Assembly (NCBI GenBank): GCA_037389465.1
Contig: JAZARR010000229.1
Span: 1,835,501-1,899,500, forward strand
Length of the DNA: 64,000 nucleotides
Direction of reading: 5' to 3'
Source of the DNA: Baylisascaris procyonis
Lineage: Eukaryota > Nematoda > Chromadorea > Rhabditida > Ascarididae
The notes below the pieces were generated by a model. That model was not told where the DNA came from. It did no database searches and worked only from the letters and a program-made list of their open reading frames with translations. Made by a program: the position numbers and the translations under genes. Of this stretch, positions 12,559-33,735 are shown one piece after another (within the stretch, counting starts at the first letter, position 1; the number at the start of each line of letters is the position of its first letter).

Positions 12559-12894
12559 CTATGTTCGTAACGGCTTGCTTTCAGGTGGTTTGATGGGGTG
12601 AGAGTGAAAAGATACGGCTGCTGATATATGAAGGGATAATTGATGAATTGAGTGCCGATAGGCCACCGAGGGTGCTTCTTCATCCAGCATGTGGCCAATC
12701 GCTAATACAATATGATTCAAGTGAAAAGAGGCGTGCCCCAGTGGCCATATGGCAAGCAAATGAAAACTCTCAGCACGGCTTCTCGTAGTTAGTTGTGCCT
12801 CTATTGAGCTTTTATGTCCACGTGGCTTTGCTTGGTTTAGGCTGCTTTTAGATTTAAACTCTGATGAAATCAACATCGAACACGATGAAACCAT
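12559..12894 (-). CDS. unassigned 111-codon ORF (overlaps a plus-strand frame)
   Basis: This ATG-initiated minus-strand frame is Ser/His-rich ('SFHLLAIWPLGHASFHLNHI'). On the plus strand, 12594-12788 is also open and reads 'EKIRLLIYEGIIDELSAD' and 'RVLLHPACGQSLIQYDSSEK', which has a more natural protein composition but no Met. At most one is real. The segment is GC-richer than its flanks and ends just before the dispersed duplication at 12.93 kb. Confidence 0.2.
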   Translation of the reverse strand: MVSSCSMLISSEFKSKSSLNQAKPRGHKSSIEAQLTTRSRAESFHLLAIWPLGHASFHLNHIVLAIGHMLDEEAPSVAYRHSIHQLSLHISAAVSFHSHPIKPPESKPLRT

Positions 12895-12927
12895 CTAAGC
12901 CGTGATCCTTTAAAAGTTGAGACCATT

Positions 12928-13430
12928 AAGCTCGAAATGCTTCAACATTACTTAGGAGCTCGAGGTTTGGCAAATTTTAGATCTATCCATGATGTTCATA
13001 TTGTCGTCGATTGCTGCAATTGAAAAGGTTCAGCGATTTGATTATAACGAAAAATTAACGTGTGTACTGCATTTAATTGCCATAATCGTGAATAATAAAC
13101 ACATTATTTCTATTACTTCACTCATGTAATATTGATCAATTTCTAAGTGTAGCCTTCACCTTAAATGGATAGAGCACTTCAACTATTCAGATTCAATCAA
13201 GCATTTTTCCATTTTTATTTGAAGAAATGGGCATTTATAAGTACCTTTTGATTTTATGTTGTTGCATATTTATAAAAGTTCGTAGAATATTTCATCCTCA
13301 TTGTATATTATCAGGAGTAACTAGGAGCACTTGATGCGCCTTGACGAATTTGTATTTGCGAAGCGTGAAAAAAATATCACGAAAAGATCGTGACTGTGCA
13401 CATTTATCTGTTTAGTTTCAGGGCAGATGA
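12928..13430. repeat. dispersed duplication, copy 1
   Basis: This segment aligns in the same orientation with 50985-51505. The core, 13033-13220, matches 51090-51276 at every base except one missing C. The left flank (from CTCGAAATGCTT) and right flank (to the GTGCAC..TTTA region near 13400) still align but carry many substitutions and indels. There are no terminal inverted repeats, poly-A tail or coding frame. It may be a mobile-element copy, a segmental duplication or a duplicated regulatory element. Confidence 0.9.
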
Positions 13431-13776
13431 GAATGCAGTTAAAACTATGATATCTGATGAGTATTTTATTCACGATAGCACAAACTTTTATATCATATCT
13501 CACGTTGATCTATCATTCTTAAAAAGTTATAGGTATTTGAAGGTATCAAAAAGGGGCAAAAGGGGCAGATATTACACACCAGTCGGAATTCCATACTGCA
13601 TTGGGTGTTTGGTCACAGAAAAAAAAAACGAAATCCTTTTCAGATTTATTTGGATGGGTAGATCATTTAAAGCGTTGTTCCACATATTTTATTACTGTTT
13701 AGCAATTAATGGAAGTGGTTGGTCAACTGAAAGGAATGTAAAAGCGCATGTGTCGCCAGCCAACTTCTCTGATTGA
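13390..13776 (+). other. 128-codon open frame without ATG start, downstream of duplication copy 1
   Basis: The frame opens with GTG and runs for 128 codons. It contains a basic patch (KRGKRGRYY) and aromatic hydrophobic stretches. No family is recognised, and the codon content looks AT-driven. I would not annotate a gene here without transcript evidence. Confidence 0.2.
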
Positions 13777-16700
13777 ATTCTTCACCCGCTGAAAATTTGA
13801 GTAAACAGCGATTAACGTCCTTACTGCGTAGATGCCTCAGAGATTTTCAGCTTCATCATAACAATGACTATGAAGCGGTATTGTGATTCAAGCTATAATC
13901 TTTAGGAACTGCAAAGAAAAATGCATTCCTTTGCATCAAACTTAATATTAAATCACTTCAAATTATCCTTTTCTAACTGAATAAATTTTCGCTCGAAGTT
14001 CTTTTCAACATATACTTGTGGAATCATTTAAATCGTTTTTTTTTCGGCTGAAGGCAGCAATTAGGATATCAACGCCACACAACTAAAGAGGTTGCTTTTC
14101 GTGCTCGGCAAGCCGTCAATCGGTGAAGCGATGTAAAAGATAGTGGCGAGAGGCACAATCTCAACGCAATCATTTATCAAAACACTCCTTATTGCCAGCT
14201 ATTTTCACTTCGAAAATTCACTATTTTTCATTTATTCTCTTATTGAATATTTTTGTTATTAACGACTGAAAAGTGAACTATTGAAAAACGATAACGGCGG
14301 CTTCATATAGAATTAATAGTCTTTTGCTTTCTTTAACGCGATAGCTGCCTACAAAAAACTGGGCGATATGTTTTAGTTTGCTGCTTTTTTGGTGAATATT
14401 GTGATAGACAAGCAAATGCTAAAGTTGCAGTTACACTTTCAACTACAATTATTATCTTGTTCTAACCTTGAAGTGAGAGTTTAGGCAACAAATTTGATAC
14501 AACAAAAAAAAGTTTCTTCCATTTAATTGTTATTTATGTAAGTTTAAATTGAATTTGAGAATTAATTCTCATTAACCTAATTTCTACTAATTATAATGCC
14601 ATCTTAAACTTGTTCAAGTAATTTATGGGTTTTTTGTATCAAATTATTAACGATGTTAGCATTTTTATAAACACATGTCGATTGATATTAGAAATAGTAC
14701 TATCATGTCTGAGGTGAATACAACTGCTCTCTGTTATTGGACAAGTTGGTATTTCTCACATTAAATTCTCATCCTTTATACTGAATCTCGATTTATGTGG
14801 TGGAAATGCGTTTTTCTATGGTCGACTTATGAGATCTAGCCTCATTAATAAATATTTAGGATTTGTAACCACAATGACCGAGGAGGATGACGACGCGACG
14901 AGTAGCTTCTATTCCGATTATTTCATCGACTACAATAAATGTTGGTTTTGTTTCTTTGAGTTGTTCAAATATATCGAAGCTATTAAATCGTGAATTCTGT
15001 TCCATTAATTTATGCTAAATGCATTTATACTTTTTTTAACATTATCTTCATAATTTAATGGTAGGGAGGATAGATTTTATTGATAGTGTTTTAATATGTC
15101 TGTAAAATTTGAAATTTTACTAATAATGAATATTTTTGCCAGAACTTTCCATAAGTAGATACTATGTCTCTAGAAGAAATTGAAGTGGATTTTATACGTG
15201 AGGGTGCAACTGGATGCTTTGCAATTGGGAAAGACCGGAGAATTTTGAAGGGAGAAAATGAAGATGAGGGGGTGGCAAAGGATATAAATATAGTTTAAGA
15301 AAATAGTGGCATTTCTTCATTATTTGTTTTGCTGCCAAATTGCCGAGAGCAGTGTTTAAATGATGGGCAATTTCTTTTTGACTATCAATATTAATTTCTC
15401 GGAGAGTTGTTTTCGTAGGCTAAGCAATATCATCGAATTATGCTTTCAATTTGCATTCATCTATCAGTCTTTTCTTTTGCAATCACTGAAAATTTTTCTG
15501 ATTTGCAAAATGAAGATGCAATTTTTGCATGCAATATGAATGAAACAAAGAATAAATTGATTTTGTTGCAATGAAATAATGCAATCGTCCGTTGCAGAAT
15601 TTTTTTAGAACTCTTATTTGGGAAGTTTTTTCGGCTATTAAAAGGTATTTTGGCTACAAAACTACCTTTTTTTTTCTGAACAGACGGAAAGTTTGCTAAA
15701 TATATAAACTGAAATCACTCTCATCAGTAAAATCGGTCAAATATCGACTTGTTTTTTCTTTTTTCTTTGTCAAACGGCGAATAGTGAAATTCATTGACAT
15801 GAAGCATTTTGAAAAAAAGTTCCAAAAAAGATTCCTAAAATTAAATTCACTTTTTCAAAATCTTTTTTATATTATTTATGTTTTGCGTGAACTGCGACGA
15901 TCATCTAAACATTGCAGCTGCTTTGTAGTGTTGCCTATAGGTTATCGCAATAAGTATTTGAATGCCTAAGAGAAGCATATATAATTGAATGATGCGCTTT
16001 TCATGATGTACTATTCACTTTATGTGATTACTACACAAATGTCGTCTACAAGATCTGAGTGGCAACTATCGATTGAGTGCTAAGCAAAAGCCACTTTGCA
16101 ATAAAAGCAATCCTTCGCGCTCATAAAGAAGCTCTGTCGTTTATATTTTAAATACCCATCATTTTGTTTTATAATACTCAAATTTATGATTCTTATAGCG
16201 GGAATCCACTAATATAGTTCAAATTTCATTTATTAGTGAGCGCTGTTTGATGTTGACTAACGTCAGTGTTAAGCACTTCTTCCAGAAATCATATTATCGC
16301 GTTGTGCACATTTCTTTGCTATTAAAAATCGACTTGCGTGAAATTTCGATGGCAATTGAAGAACATTTGCGACATTTTAAAATAAAATTAGTGAACGATA
16401 AAAATTGGTGATTTTAGTATATCTTAAACCGAATTAATAAGACTATGAAATGTTTTAAATCATCACACTTCATCGTTTTCATTCAAATGGAATTTGAAAA
16501 TTCAATTCATTTCTCGCTTTGCATATATGCAGAAGTCATTTGCATATTTGCGCAGCTCTCAAAGTATATAATTTTTGCAAAATGTTTCTGCAAATGAATA
16601 AATTCGTAGATTTTATAGATTTAGATTCGAAGCGAGTTTACACTAGAAATAAATAGAGATGCTTTGCTGTTTTTTCAAAAATTTCAAAAATTTTCTCCTC

Positions 16701-17679
16701 ATCTTAACTAACTGATCATAGACAATGCCTTTCGTTTCCTTCTTCACATCGATTCATAATCATGTAGCTGCTTTTGACTATTAATGAATAGTAGTATCAT
16801 TGCGAGACCCAAAGGCAATAAGTTCGGTCGCGTGAACCATTCAAATGCATACCAAGTTCACAACGGAAATGAGGCGGCTCGTCTATTCAGCACTCTCATC
16901 CGTTCGTATTCACAAATCGCCTCTTTTTTTGTGTTGGCCAATATGCGACTCACTAATTGATGTTGGCCATTTATAAAGATATGGCCTGACACAAAAATTC
17001 ACATCCATTGTTCGTCACTTAGCTGCCACTGTCCTTGTTCCCACACAAGAGATCATAACTTCGTTGTCTGCACGTTTGAGCGTTTGTTTGAGTATCCTTT
17101 ATCAGACGATTTTTGTCCGATTGTCTGACAAAGTGATTCTTATTTCTGTCTATCGAATTTCCATTATAATTCGTTAGGGGCTGTTTGAGCGAAACTATCT
17201 GGAGCATTGCAATTTTTATTTAGTGTTCCAGCAATGTTATAGTATTTGACTCTTGCACTAATCGCTTACCTTGATATTAATAGGGTAGGCGATCGTATAT
17301 GGGCAAGTCGTGGAATTCATTGCAACAATCCCAATGAATTCATAAGGTTCCTCACCGATTCGACTCGGTAACTCATCAACAGTCGTTTTATGATTAAAAT
17401 TGATATTGAGTGCTATAAAAATTTACAACTTAAAGCTTGAATGAAGTACGGTAGGACTCGATGCCTGAGGTTTAACAGTGAATTAGTAAAGTAGGTACTT
17501 CAATTTCTATGGAACCCTCATAATGAACTTTATGAATTGCAAGCATTAATTTTATCGATAACCTACGGTCATCATGTTAAAGTTCGTTCCGCTTCAAATT
17601 GATCACTTAAGCAGATGTTAGAGTGCTTCATTAACAAATTCCATTTTATATGTGCTATATGTCAACAAGCATCGTTAAC
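13777..17679. other. AT-rich intergenic stretch
   Basis: No supportable gene, RNA or repeat. It carries scattered ATTTGCAT octamers, for example near 15460 and 16540. Confidence 0.55.
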
Positions 17680-18371
17680 TCATTGACTGAATGACGTCAC
17701 TCTTGGCAAAGATTGTGTGCAGTTAGCTTCCGAGGTGTTATTTCTTAATGTTGAACTTTCTGTAGATGCTTTCCGGAAATCACTTCTCCCATAAACAAAC
17801 GCCACTTTAAAAGCGTAAATATTTATAAATGCCGAAATGTTCAACGTTCCAAAGAGAACTCTAAATAGCACACAGCAGAACAAATGGGGACATAATAACC
17901 TTCGAGGAGGAAAAGTAGAAGTTGCGCCCTAAGCACCGAAAGCCCGATACTCTTGGGCCATGGTATATCTGAAGGTAACCCAGGTATTGTGGGAAATGCA
18001 CCAAAAGATTTTCTTTACTAGATGTCGTAGCAACTATAAGTCTTTGCAACTTGTTTTCGATAGTAATTTTCAAGGCTTTCGATCCTGAAATCGTTGGGAT
18101 AAAGAGACATCTCTAAACCGTTGCCGTCAAATGCCAGCATGGCTCCGAATCGTTGCTGACGAGCACCAACAATGCGTATTTGGTTTAGCTTGATGTCCAT
18201 GTGTACTGATGATGTAATGTCAACAAATGCAGTTTTATAGCGATTTTCGTTTCTTTCCACCCTATATAAGATATATTCGCTGGGAAGGAAGCTACAAATA
18301 GTATGGCTATCAAATGCAAGCTGCAAGAGAGAGAGGTACGTTGATGGTTGGTTTGTATTAAGGGTAAACAT
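17680..18371 (-). pseudogene. chain of overlapping minus-strand ORFs, possible decayed gene
   Basis: Three minus-strand frames overlap end to end: 18371-18018 (117 codons from ATG), 18073-17861 and 17883-17680. The first is the most convincing, with 'YRVERNENRYKTAFVDITSS' and 'QIRIVGARQQRFGAMLAFDG'. Same-strand overlap in changing frames suggests one ORF broken by frameshifts, but it could be chance. No family is recognised. Confidence 0.25.
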
Positions 18372-20967
18372 TAAAGGCGTAGTTAAAATCAGCCAAGGTA
18401 GTTAAAATTAGCTGGTTTCTTGGATTGGAACATTCGTATTGCTGATAGCATGGGTGAGTGAGGGTGGCTTGGACTCATAATAAGCCTAGTGGAATGCCAT
18501 TGTGTTCGCACACGACAATAGTCTTTTTGTTCCTCTTAGCTCGTCGTTATAATACTCACTGCACTCCATCACTGCTACACAAAAAGTGGAAACCTCTAAT
18601 TTATGAGTCCTAATCGTTCGAAAGAGGATGAAAACAAATCGATGTGAACAAGATTAAATTATCATTCGACTTTCCATTTTCCTGATCACTTTCGTGCATT
18701 TACTAGTACACTGCCCGTCTTTTTGTCTACGTGTCTCCCGACATTTCAGATAGGAAGAAACTGAAGCTAATCGGATTTGATTTTTTTTTTTGAGTATAGC
18801 CGCTTTCAATGGATAATTTTAATTTTACCCATCAAACTCGATAGATACTAGGGGCATCTAAAAGTACATGAAATTTTACGTGCATCATATAGTCGATGTG
18901 GTCGAGTTTTCACAATTGATCGAAGACGAAAAATGTCTCTTTTTTAGATGATTTATACTCGACCATAAAGTCGAATTATTGCGAACGTTTTGTTATTTGT
19001 TGGCAATCTAGAAAGCCGGCTGATCTGATGAGCCAAACTACAAAATCGCATATCGTGTGTATTAACCATCCGGAAATATTTTTCCAATTTTTACTTCTCA
19101 CATAAATTAAATACATCGGTGTCATTATTCGGTGTGATTATGAGTGCACGTTAGGGAATGTTTGCTATATTTCTATGCAGTATTTCATTAAATACCTTCA
19201 CTCGAATTTGGAATTATTTAATTGCGCTTAGAAAGTTGTTTGTCGGAATGGTTTGAGATGATATTGCATTGACTCAATGCAAAAGAGGGATGCACAGTAA
19301 TAGGGAAATGCAAAAACAACTTGAAACGATCGTTGAGCCACATTCAAAACTTCGCATAGCAAGGTTTTTGTGCAAATTATGGGGCGCCACGATGACGCCG
19401 CTATAAATTCATGAATGCACTTTGAAGAGGCGTGAAGTGATGCAATTCACATTTTGATTTCATTTCAGTTTCTTTTCTATCCTATAAGGTATGATTATAT
19501 TTTATAAATGTTATGCTTGATAATTGTTTTTAGTGAGAAATTATTTTTATAGGATTTCCTTAATGAATTTAGCAACATCAGTAAATAATGCAGTGATAGT
19601 TGGCTATGACAAAATATCGCTTATTTCATGCAGTTTTTGGTCGTAGACTTTGTTATTTAATTTATTATTCAACAAACTGTGATTAGAGCTGCCAAGTCTT
19701 TCCTCATTGCTCTTGATTTTGGATTTTGAATTGAATGCCGGTGAAAGAGAACTGATAGAAAGGTGCAGAGAGTCCACAAAGGCACAGATCAAAATGTCGC
19801 TTCCCCTTACCCCCAAGCACGTTCCGCTGTCCTAGATATGTTTAACCAAATGAGTTACTTTTAGGAATATATGCGCTGAAACACATTACAGCATGCCACT
19901 CAAATTGGATTGACTTGAAGAAAGTCTGTTAACACAAATAAAGGTGTTTTAATAGCGCGGTTGAATTTGAATGATGGAATCACATTTGATATATAAGACG
20001 ATTGTTTCCTATGCAATATGAACATATGGTATGCTGAACATCACAATAAAATTCCCTCTTCTTTAGTTTTAGTATGAAACAGGCCGTTAATCGGTATGCA
20101 ATGTACAGCTTCCGATTAAGCGGCGCCTAAAAATAACGTTCACATTGATGTTTTTCAGGATAGAAAACTGGAAACGTAAATTTTTTAGTGCCTTAAAAAG
20201 AAATGAAAAGGTTGTAGATAGAAGAAAAAGTGAACATATGGTTGTGTTAGTAGTCAACCTTCAACATCTGTATTTTACAACCCTTTACTATTTCGCTGTA
20301 AACGTTCTTCATTATTTCTAGAGATAAATTTAAAGGCGATACAGAAATTCTAGTTTGCAACTTTATCTTACAGGGAAGCCGGATATCTTGGAGAGATATG
20401 AGGTTTTTTTAGTATCATACAGGACGATATATAGCGATCGGATGTTTGAATTCACTGAATTTAGTTGTTGATACTAGCGAGACGAGAACTCTCATTTTTA
20501 TCATAAAGATGCGGCTGTAGATTCGCATTGCTGTAGTTTTGACGTGAACATAGCGGAGGGTTACTATTTTCATCTTGATGCAATATGTTTTACTAATCAC
20601 AATGAGAAAACATCAGTAACATAAAATTTGTTTGCTTGGAAAGCTATAATATAACAATGAAGAAACTGCAGTATTTCAGCTTTTAGAAAATTTTTGAGGG
20701 ATATGTGTGATGATGCAAAAATGAGCGAAACCATCGGGATTATCGGTTAAACTTGAGAGAGTATCACTTCTCATGAAAAGAATTCCAAGAGATACCTCCC
20801 TCGTTGATTATTTATTCATTTATTTGAATGTCGCCAAGTTGGAAAAGATACAAAAGTATATCAGCATGGACAGAAAGAAGCAAGGAAACATTTGCAAAGC
20901 TACAATTTAGGCGAATAGACATTTATTACTTAAGAGCGGCAGTAGTGTGCAAATCGAAACGACTCAG
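18372..20967. other. AT-rich intergenic stretch
   Basis: Apart from the small inverted repeat near 18.9 kb, nothing is supportable. A 70-codon Ser/Asn-rich minus-strand frame at 19604-19816 is unassigned. Confidence 0.5.
18893..18974. repeat. short imperfect inverted repeat
   Basis: GGTCGAGT at 18900-18907 pairs with ACTCGACC at 18957-18964. Outer TCGA steps (18893-18896 and 18971-18974) extend the stem after a small bulge. It could fold as a hairpin or be a vestige of a small MITE. No other copy was seen here. Confidence 0.35.
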
Positions 20968-22330
20968 TCACAGTTTAATAGCTAAAGGATTGGGTGCATA
21001 AACGATGTCGATGGGAAGCAGATTCCAAACTCCTACGAGGCAAAAGCCGGAAACTATGTAGAACATCGTTCGTACTTCAACATCTTGTGGCGAGCTAAAA
21101 CTGATACGTACGTCGACTATGGGCAGAGCAAATATTTCCGACAGTGGGATATCGGAAAAACCGAAACAATTTTCTAAAAAACGATTCGAATCAAACTTGA
21201 GCTTACGATATTGCAATGATTTAAAGTTGAGGATTTTTAGCTTGGTAGTGTAATTTGGCTTGTTTGAACTACTATAAATTTTGCAAAAAAGCAAGATGGA
21301 TAGAGCATTTCTGGACATTCTCCAGCAGTCTGATATCAGAAATCAAATAAGAAGACTATAAACGAATGCCGTATTCTAAAGTAGATCGGCAGTAGGTGAT
21401 GAAGACAATTCGATAATGTGTGCTGCAAAGCTCGGAGAACGTAGTTTGCAATTTTCGACTTTTAGCAACAGTAAAACACTGCAGTCTCCAGTGAAGTGTG
21501 GGATCATATCAAATTCGTCGCTTATAGTAGAAAGAACCTCAGGTCCTAGCCTGAGAGAACATTCATGCCGAAAGTTGATTCGAAGTATGACATTTCTTCC
21601 AGGAAACATTTAACTGCCATAATTTCGAGCAGTTGACCAATGCTTAGAGTCCTTCTGCAGAATATGAAAGTCGTAGATAGGATCTTAGAATGGATGATAA
21701 ATTTTGAGATCTTAGTAAAGAGAGTGACACCACTTAGAATTTTATAGAATTATCAGTGACCTGAGGAATAAAACAAGACCCAAGACACTTCTTTGTGGCA
21801 CTCCACTAGGGACTGGGTGTGCAACAGAGTATTCACCTCCAATTCGTACTAGGAAAATTCGTCCATACTAGAATGCTCTGACTCGCTTTAGAAAAGAACC
21901 GACGACGCTGAATTTTTCTAATTTTCAAGCGCAGTTTTTTCATGAGAGACCACATCAAAGGCGTCAGCCTAGTCGATATGCATAATTTCGGTCTGAACTC
22001 TTGTACTCAACGAAGATACCTAGTCATCTATGCGCACAATAAATTGCAACTTTGTGGTTCGATGAAAGACGATATAGAATCGGGCATGGTTCAGAAGGTT
22101 GTTTCATGTAAAGTCGAACCATCAATGCATTTCTGACGAATATTTCGGAAACCTTTCAACGGCGCAGTTAGAAGAGTAAGTGAGCAGTAGCATTTTTCTG
22201 AAGTTGCGGGTGGTTTCTTCAACAAAAGATGAAACGAACGCACACTTCCAAGCAGGAGGATGGTGTGAAGAAGAGAGCCAACTCTGAGAAATTGTGCTAG
22301 GCGGCTACGAAATTGCTTTAGGAAACAGTG
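20968..22330 (-). mobile_element. degenerate LINE (non-LTR retrotransposon) reverse-transcriptase fragment
   Basis: Read on the minus strand with frameshifts and stops, the segment shows LINE RT landmarks in order. These are 'PPAWKCAFV' (22259-22233), 'ADAFDVVSHEK' corresponding to the FxKAFDxVxH motif (21967-21936), 'PVPSGVPQRSVLGLVLF' (about 21816-21766), 'STLEYGIRL' (about 21386-21360), 'LLENVQKC', 'LKILNFKSLQYRKLKFD' (about 21237-21190) and 'VGVWNLLPIDIVYAP' (21036-20992). This is the layout of CR1/Jockey-like RTs from the fingers to the C-terminal region. The YADD active-site box expected near 21.70 kb is not intact, and many stops interrupt the frame, so it is dead. The 116-codon ORF at 20968-21318 is its C-terminal relic. 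No endonuclease domain or 3' tail was found. Confidence 0.85.
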
Positions 22331-30903
<8,573 letters not shown>

Positions 30904-31131
30904 ATGTTTAACTGCAAGCTATCAAAATCGCATTCATCCAGAGGTTTATGCAATGGGCGGAGCATGTCATTTAAGGAGGCGGTGCTTAGCACGGCAAATA
31001 TGCGTAATGGCACGCGGGCATCCGTTCTATGTGCCCGGACGAGTAAGTGAGTGACCACGGTGGAAGAAGGCGATAAATTTGCGCTAGAATATAGACGCCG
31101 ATACAAAGAGGGCGATGTGAAGTCGAAATAG
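30904..31131 (+). pseudogene. GC-rich protein-like frame interrupted by one TGA
   Basis: From ATG 30904 the frame runs 48 codons ('SMSFKEAVLSTANMRNGT') to TGA 31048-31050. It then stays open for 26 more codons ('VTTVEEGDKFALEYRRRYKE') to TAG 31129-31131. Base composition is clearly richer in G+C than the flanks. A consensus donor GTAAGT overlaps the region just before the TGA (31043-31048), so the first part could instead be an exon end. The minus strand is also open over 30894-31106. The product is unknown. Confidence 0.25.
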
Positions 31132-33735
31132 CCATTGTTTTCATCAAATTATGCCTGTCATTATTTCGGCTATCTGTTTATTCGTTGTAGTGATGGGTCA
31201 TCGACAGACAAACGACGACATACTCGATTTCGGTATCAATTTAATTCGTTTTTGTCATGTTGCAATATGCTTCCATTTATTTGCACTATTATTGAGAGAA
31301 ATTTGCAATGCAATTTTCGCAATTTCTTTGCATTTCAACATCTATCTCATAGTTTGAAAAATATTGCCAGCTTGTCGAATTATGCAAATATTTGCTTATG
31401 CAAATTGCGATTATATCAATTTAAAACTGTTATATCCATACAGATAAACTCCGATAAATAGGTTTGCCTTATCAGAGTTGATTCTGGAGACTGGATTAAG
31501 TGCACTGTGTTGGATGATTTATTCGCCAGGCAGCTGTCATGAACGCTACGCCATTCGAAAACATATCCGTATATAATTTTCCCTTCTTATCCCTCCTCAT
31601 GCCTCCAATCTCGTCTCCTTATTTCATACTATCACCCTTTCACTTTCGATTTGACAATCCGTCATGCTTGTGAAATGTCGCAATTCTATCGCCATATAAG
31701 ACGTCATATGCGTTGAATTGCTTTCACTTTCCTTTTTTTGCTTTGCTCTGTTTTTCTTCATTGCTTTACATGAAATTTTTTCTTCATTAACCTCTTCTTT
31801 TGTATTCTATTAGAGCGATACATATAGTTTTGCTCTTAAATATTTTCCTATTCCTGCAACAATGTTTTTATACTCGATTATATATTAAAATGAGTGAGTA
31901 AAGAACTGCTAGACGTTGTTTAATAGGTAGGTGATCTATTAAGAACAATATTGAGGTAGCTGTCGCATTGTGTTTCGAATTGCTAATGTACATTTTTTAA
32001 TGAATTTGTAATAAACTATTTTTACTAATATAAACCGCATAAAATGTAGAAATTTAGCCTTCAATCTTTCCTATTCCTTAAAAATATGGGTAGAAGATTC
32101 AGTATCGGAAAATTTATGAGATAGATACAATTATATAGCGGTAAATAATTTCGATAAACTCTCGTCGCATTTGTGCAATCTATATTGTTTTATTGAAATT
32201 GCTCTTCCGCATTTATCACCAATAAAAATTTAGTCGTCAATTTGTGGCCGATTTCTTTTTCCGATTGAAATGATTTGAAAATGTTTTTCACTATTGAAGT
32301 TAATGTTTAGTTTGAGTGAAAGTTTTGATGGGCGTTTCTTCCACTCACCGCAGCTAATTCAACGTCTATTTGCGCATCTCTTTTTATCTGCTTTTCATAT
32401 TGAATGCCTTCGTCGGTACTGCTGAGCACTTTGTTGTATGTGCACATAGCTGCAATCTAATTAGTGATAAAATTGAAAGCAACGAAATAGAGAGTTCTAA
32501 GAAAGGCAAATAACCAACGATAACATAGTGAGAAATTCGATGCATCTTGTGACGATCGAAATAGAGAGGTGTGAAGTGGAAAGGGGGAAGAGGACGGGAG
32601 GGCGTGGAATAAGAAGGGGGATCACATTTGAATTTCAAATATACAGCAGGAGAGAGGAAGTAGGCAGTGATTGAAAGAAAGATACTATTCACAAGCTTGA
32701 CAGTATAGTAGCATCAAGACCAATAGTGAACCCTTGAGAAGAGTTTCAAACATCATTTCGCATTCATTTTATGAAATAACTTTCGAATCGCAGGGAAACA
32801 TTCAAAATTCTAGATGAAATGTTTGATTGCATCAATCAGATCCTTATTTAAGTGAAATTTTTCAATGGCGTCAAATAACTCAAGCTAAGTCGACGTTGTG
32901 GATGTGTCCTTTATGTATTCTATATAATATTAGGTGGATGCTTTTACTATTAGTACTAAAACTTCACTGATATCGATGAGATGAATTTTGGAAGGTGATT
33001 TTGAATTTTCCCAATTTTTAAAAGTTGCACCACATTTCATAATGTTAACTCTCATGATGGTATTCCTTCACTATCACACAAGTAGCGTCTACGTATAATA
33101 TTTCCCACTGAAAGAATCAGGAAAGTACAACTGATGCCAGCATCTCCTATGAGTTAGTCTAGGCACTTGATAAATCTGAAATCCTGCCTGCATGAACTGC
33201 TATCTTTTTGGCAGCCATTGAACGCCAAACGAGGACATGAGAACACTAGAACGGAAGCATGGTCTATTATGCACAATGAGGTTATTAGTGCTAATCCCGA
33301 ATTAGTGTTTATTTGCTGGCCTCCTCTTACGTCTATTGCATCACTTCATATCTGCGATTCTTTTCATGCGGAAATCAAATTGTTTCCTTCTGAAAGATTG
33401 TGTGAGCATGAAGCAATTTCAGAGCAAGGTTGCAATGGTATTAATTCAATGCAGTATTGCTGAAGCCACAAAGGGGGGTGTGGGGATGGTTTATCCATCA
33501 TATGCACACCGGCTACTTTGCATTGGCAACTTAACAACATTCTGATACCGTAATACTTATTATTTCAATTTCTTATAATATGGTAGTTAATTTTTAAAGA
33601 AGTGCAGTCGATTCCTTAAAAATTGAGCCTTCGCTTTCGAAGTTTTCCTTACCTACTTTCCGTGCTATTTTCATTGCTTTTCAATAATGCCACAGAAACC
33701 TCTTATCTAGGAGCTTCACCTTCGGAGTTTATTTT
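31132..33735. other. AT-rich intergenic stretch
   Basis: A 98-codon plus-strand frame at 33167-33463 and a 102-codon minus-strand frame at 32384-32692 lack ATG starts and recognisable domains. Nothing else is seen. Confidence 0.45.
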
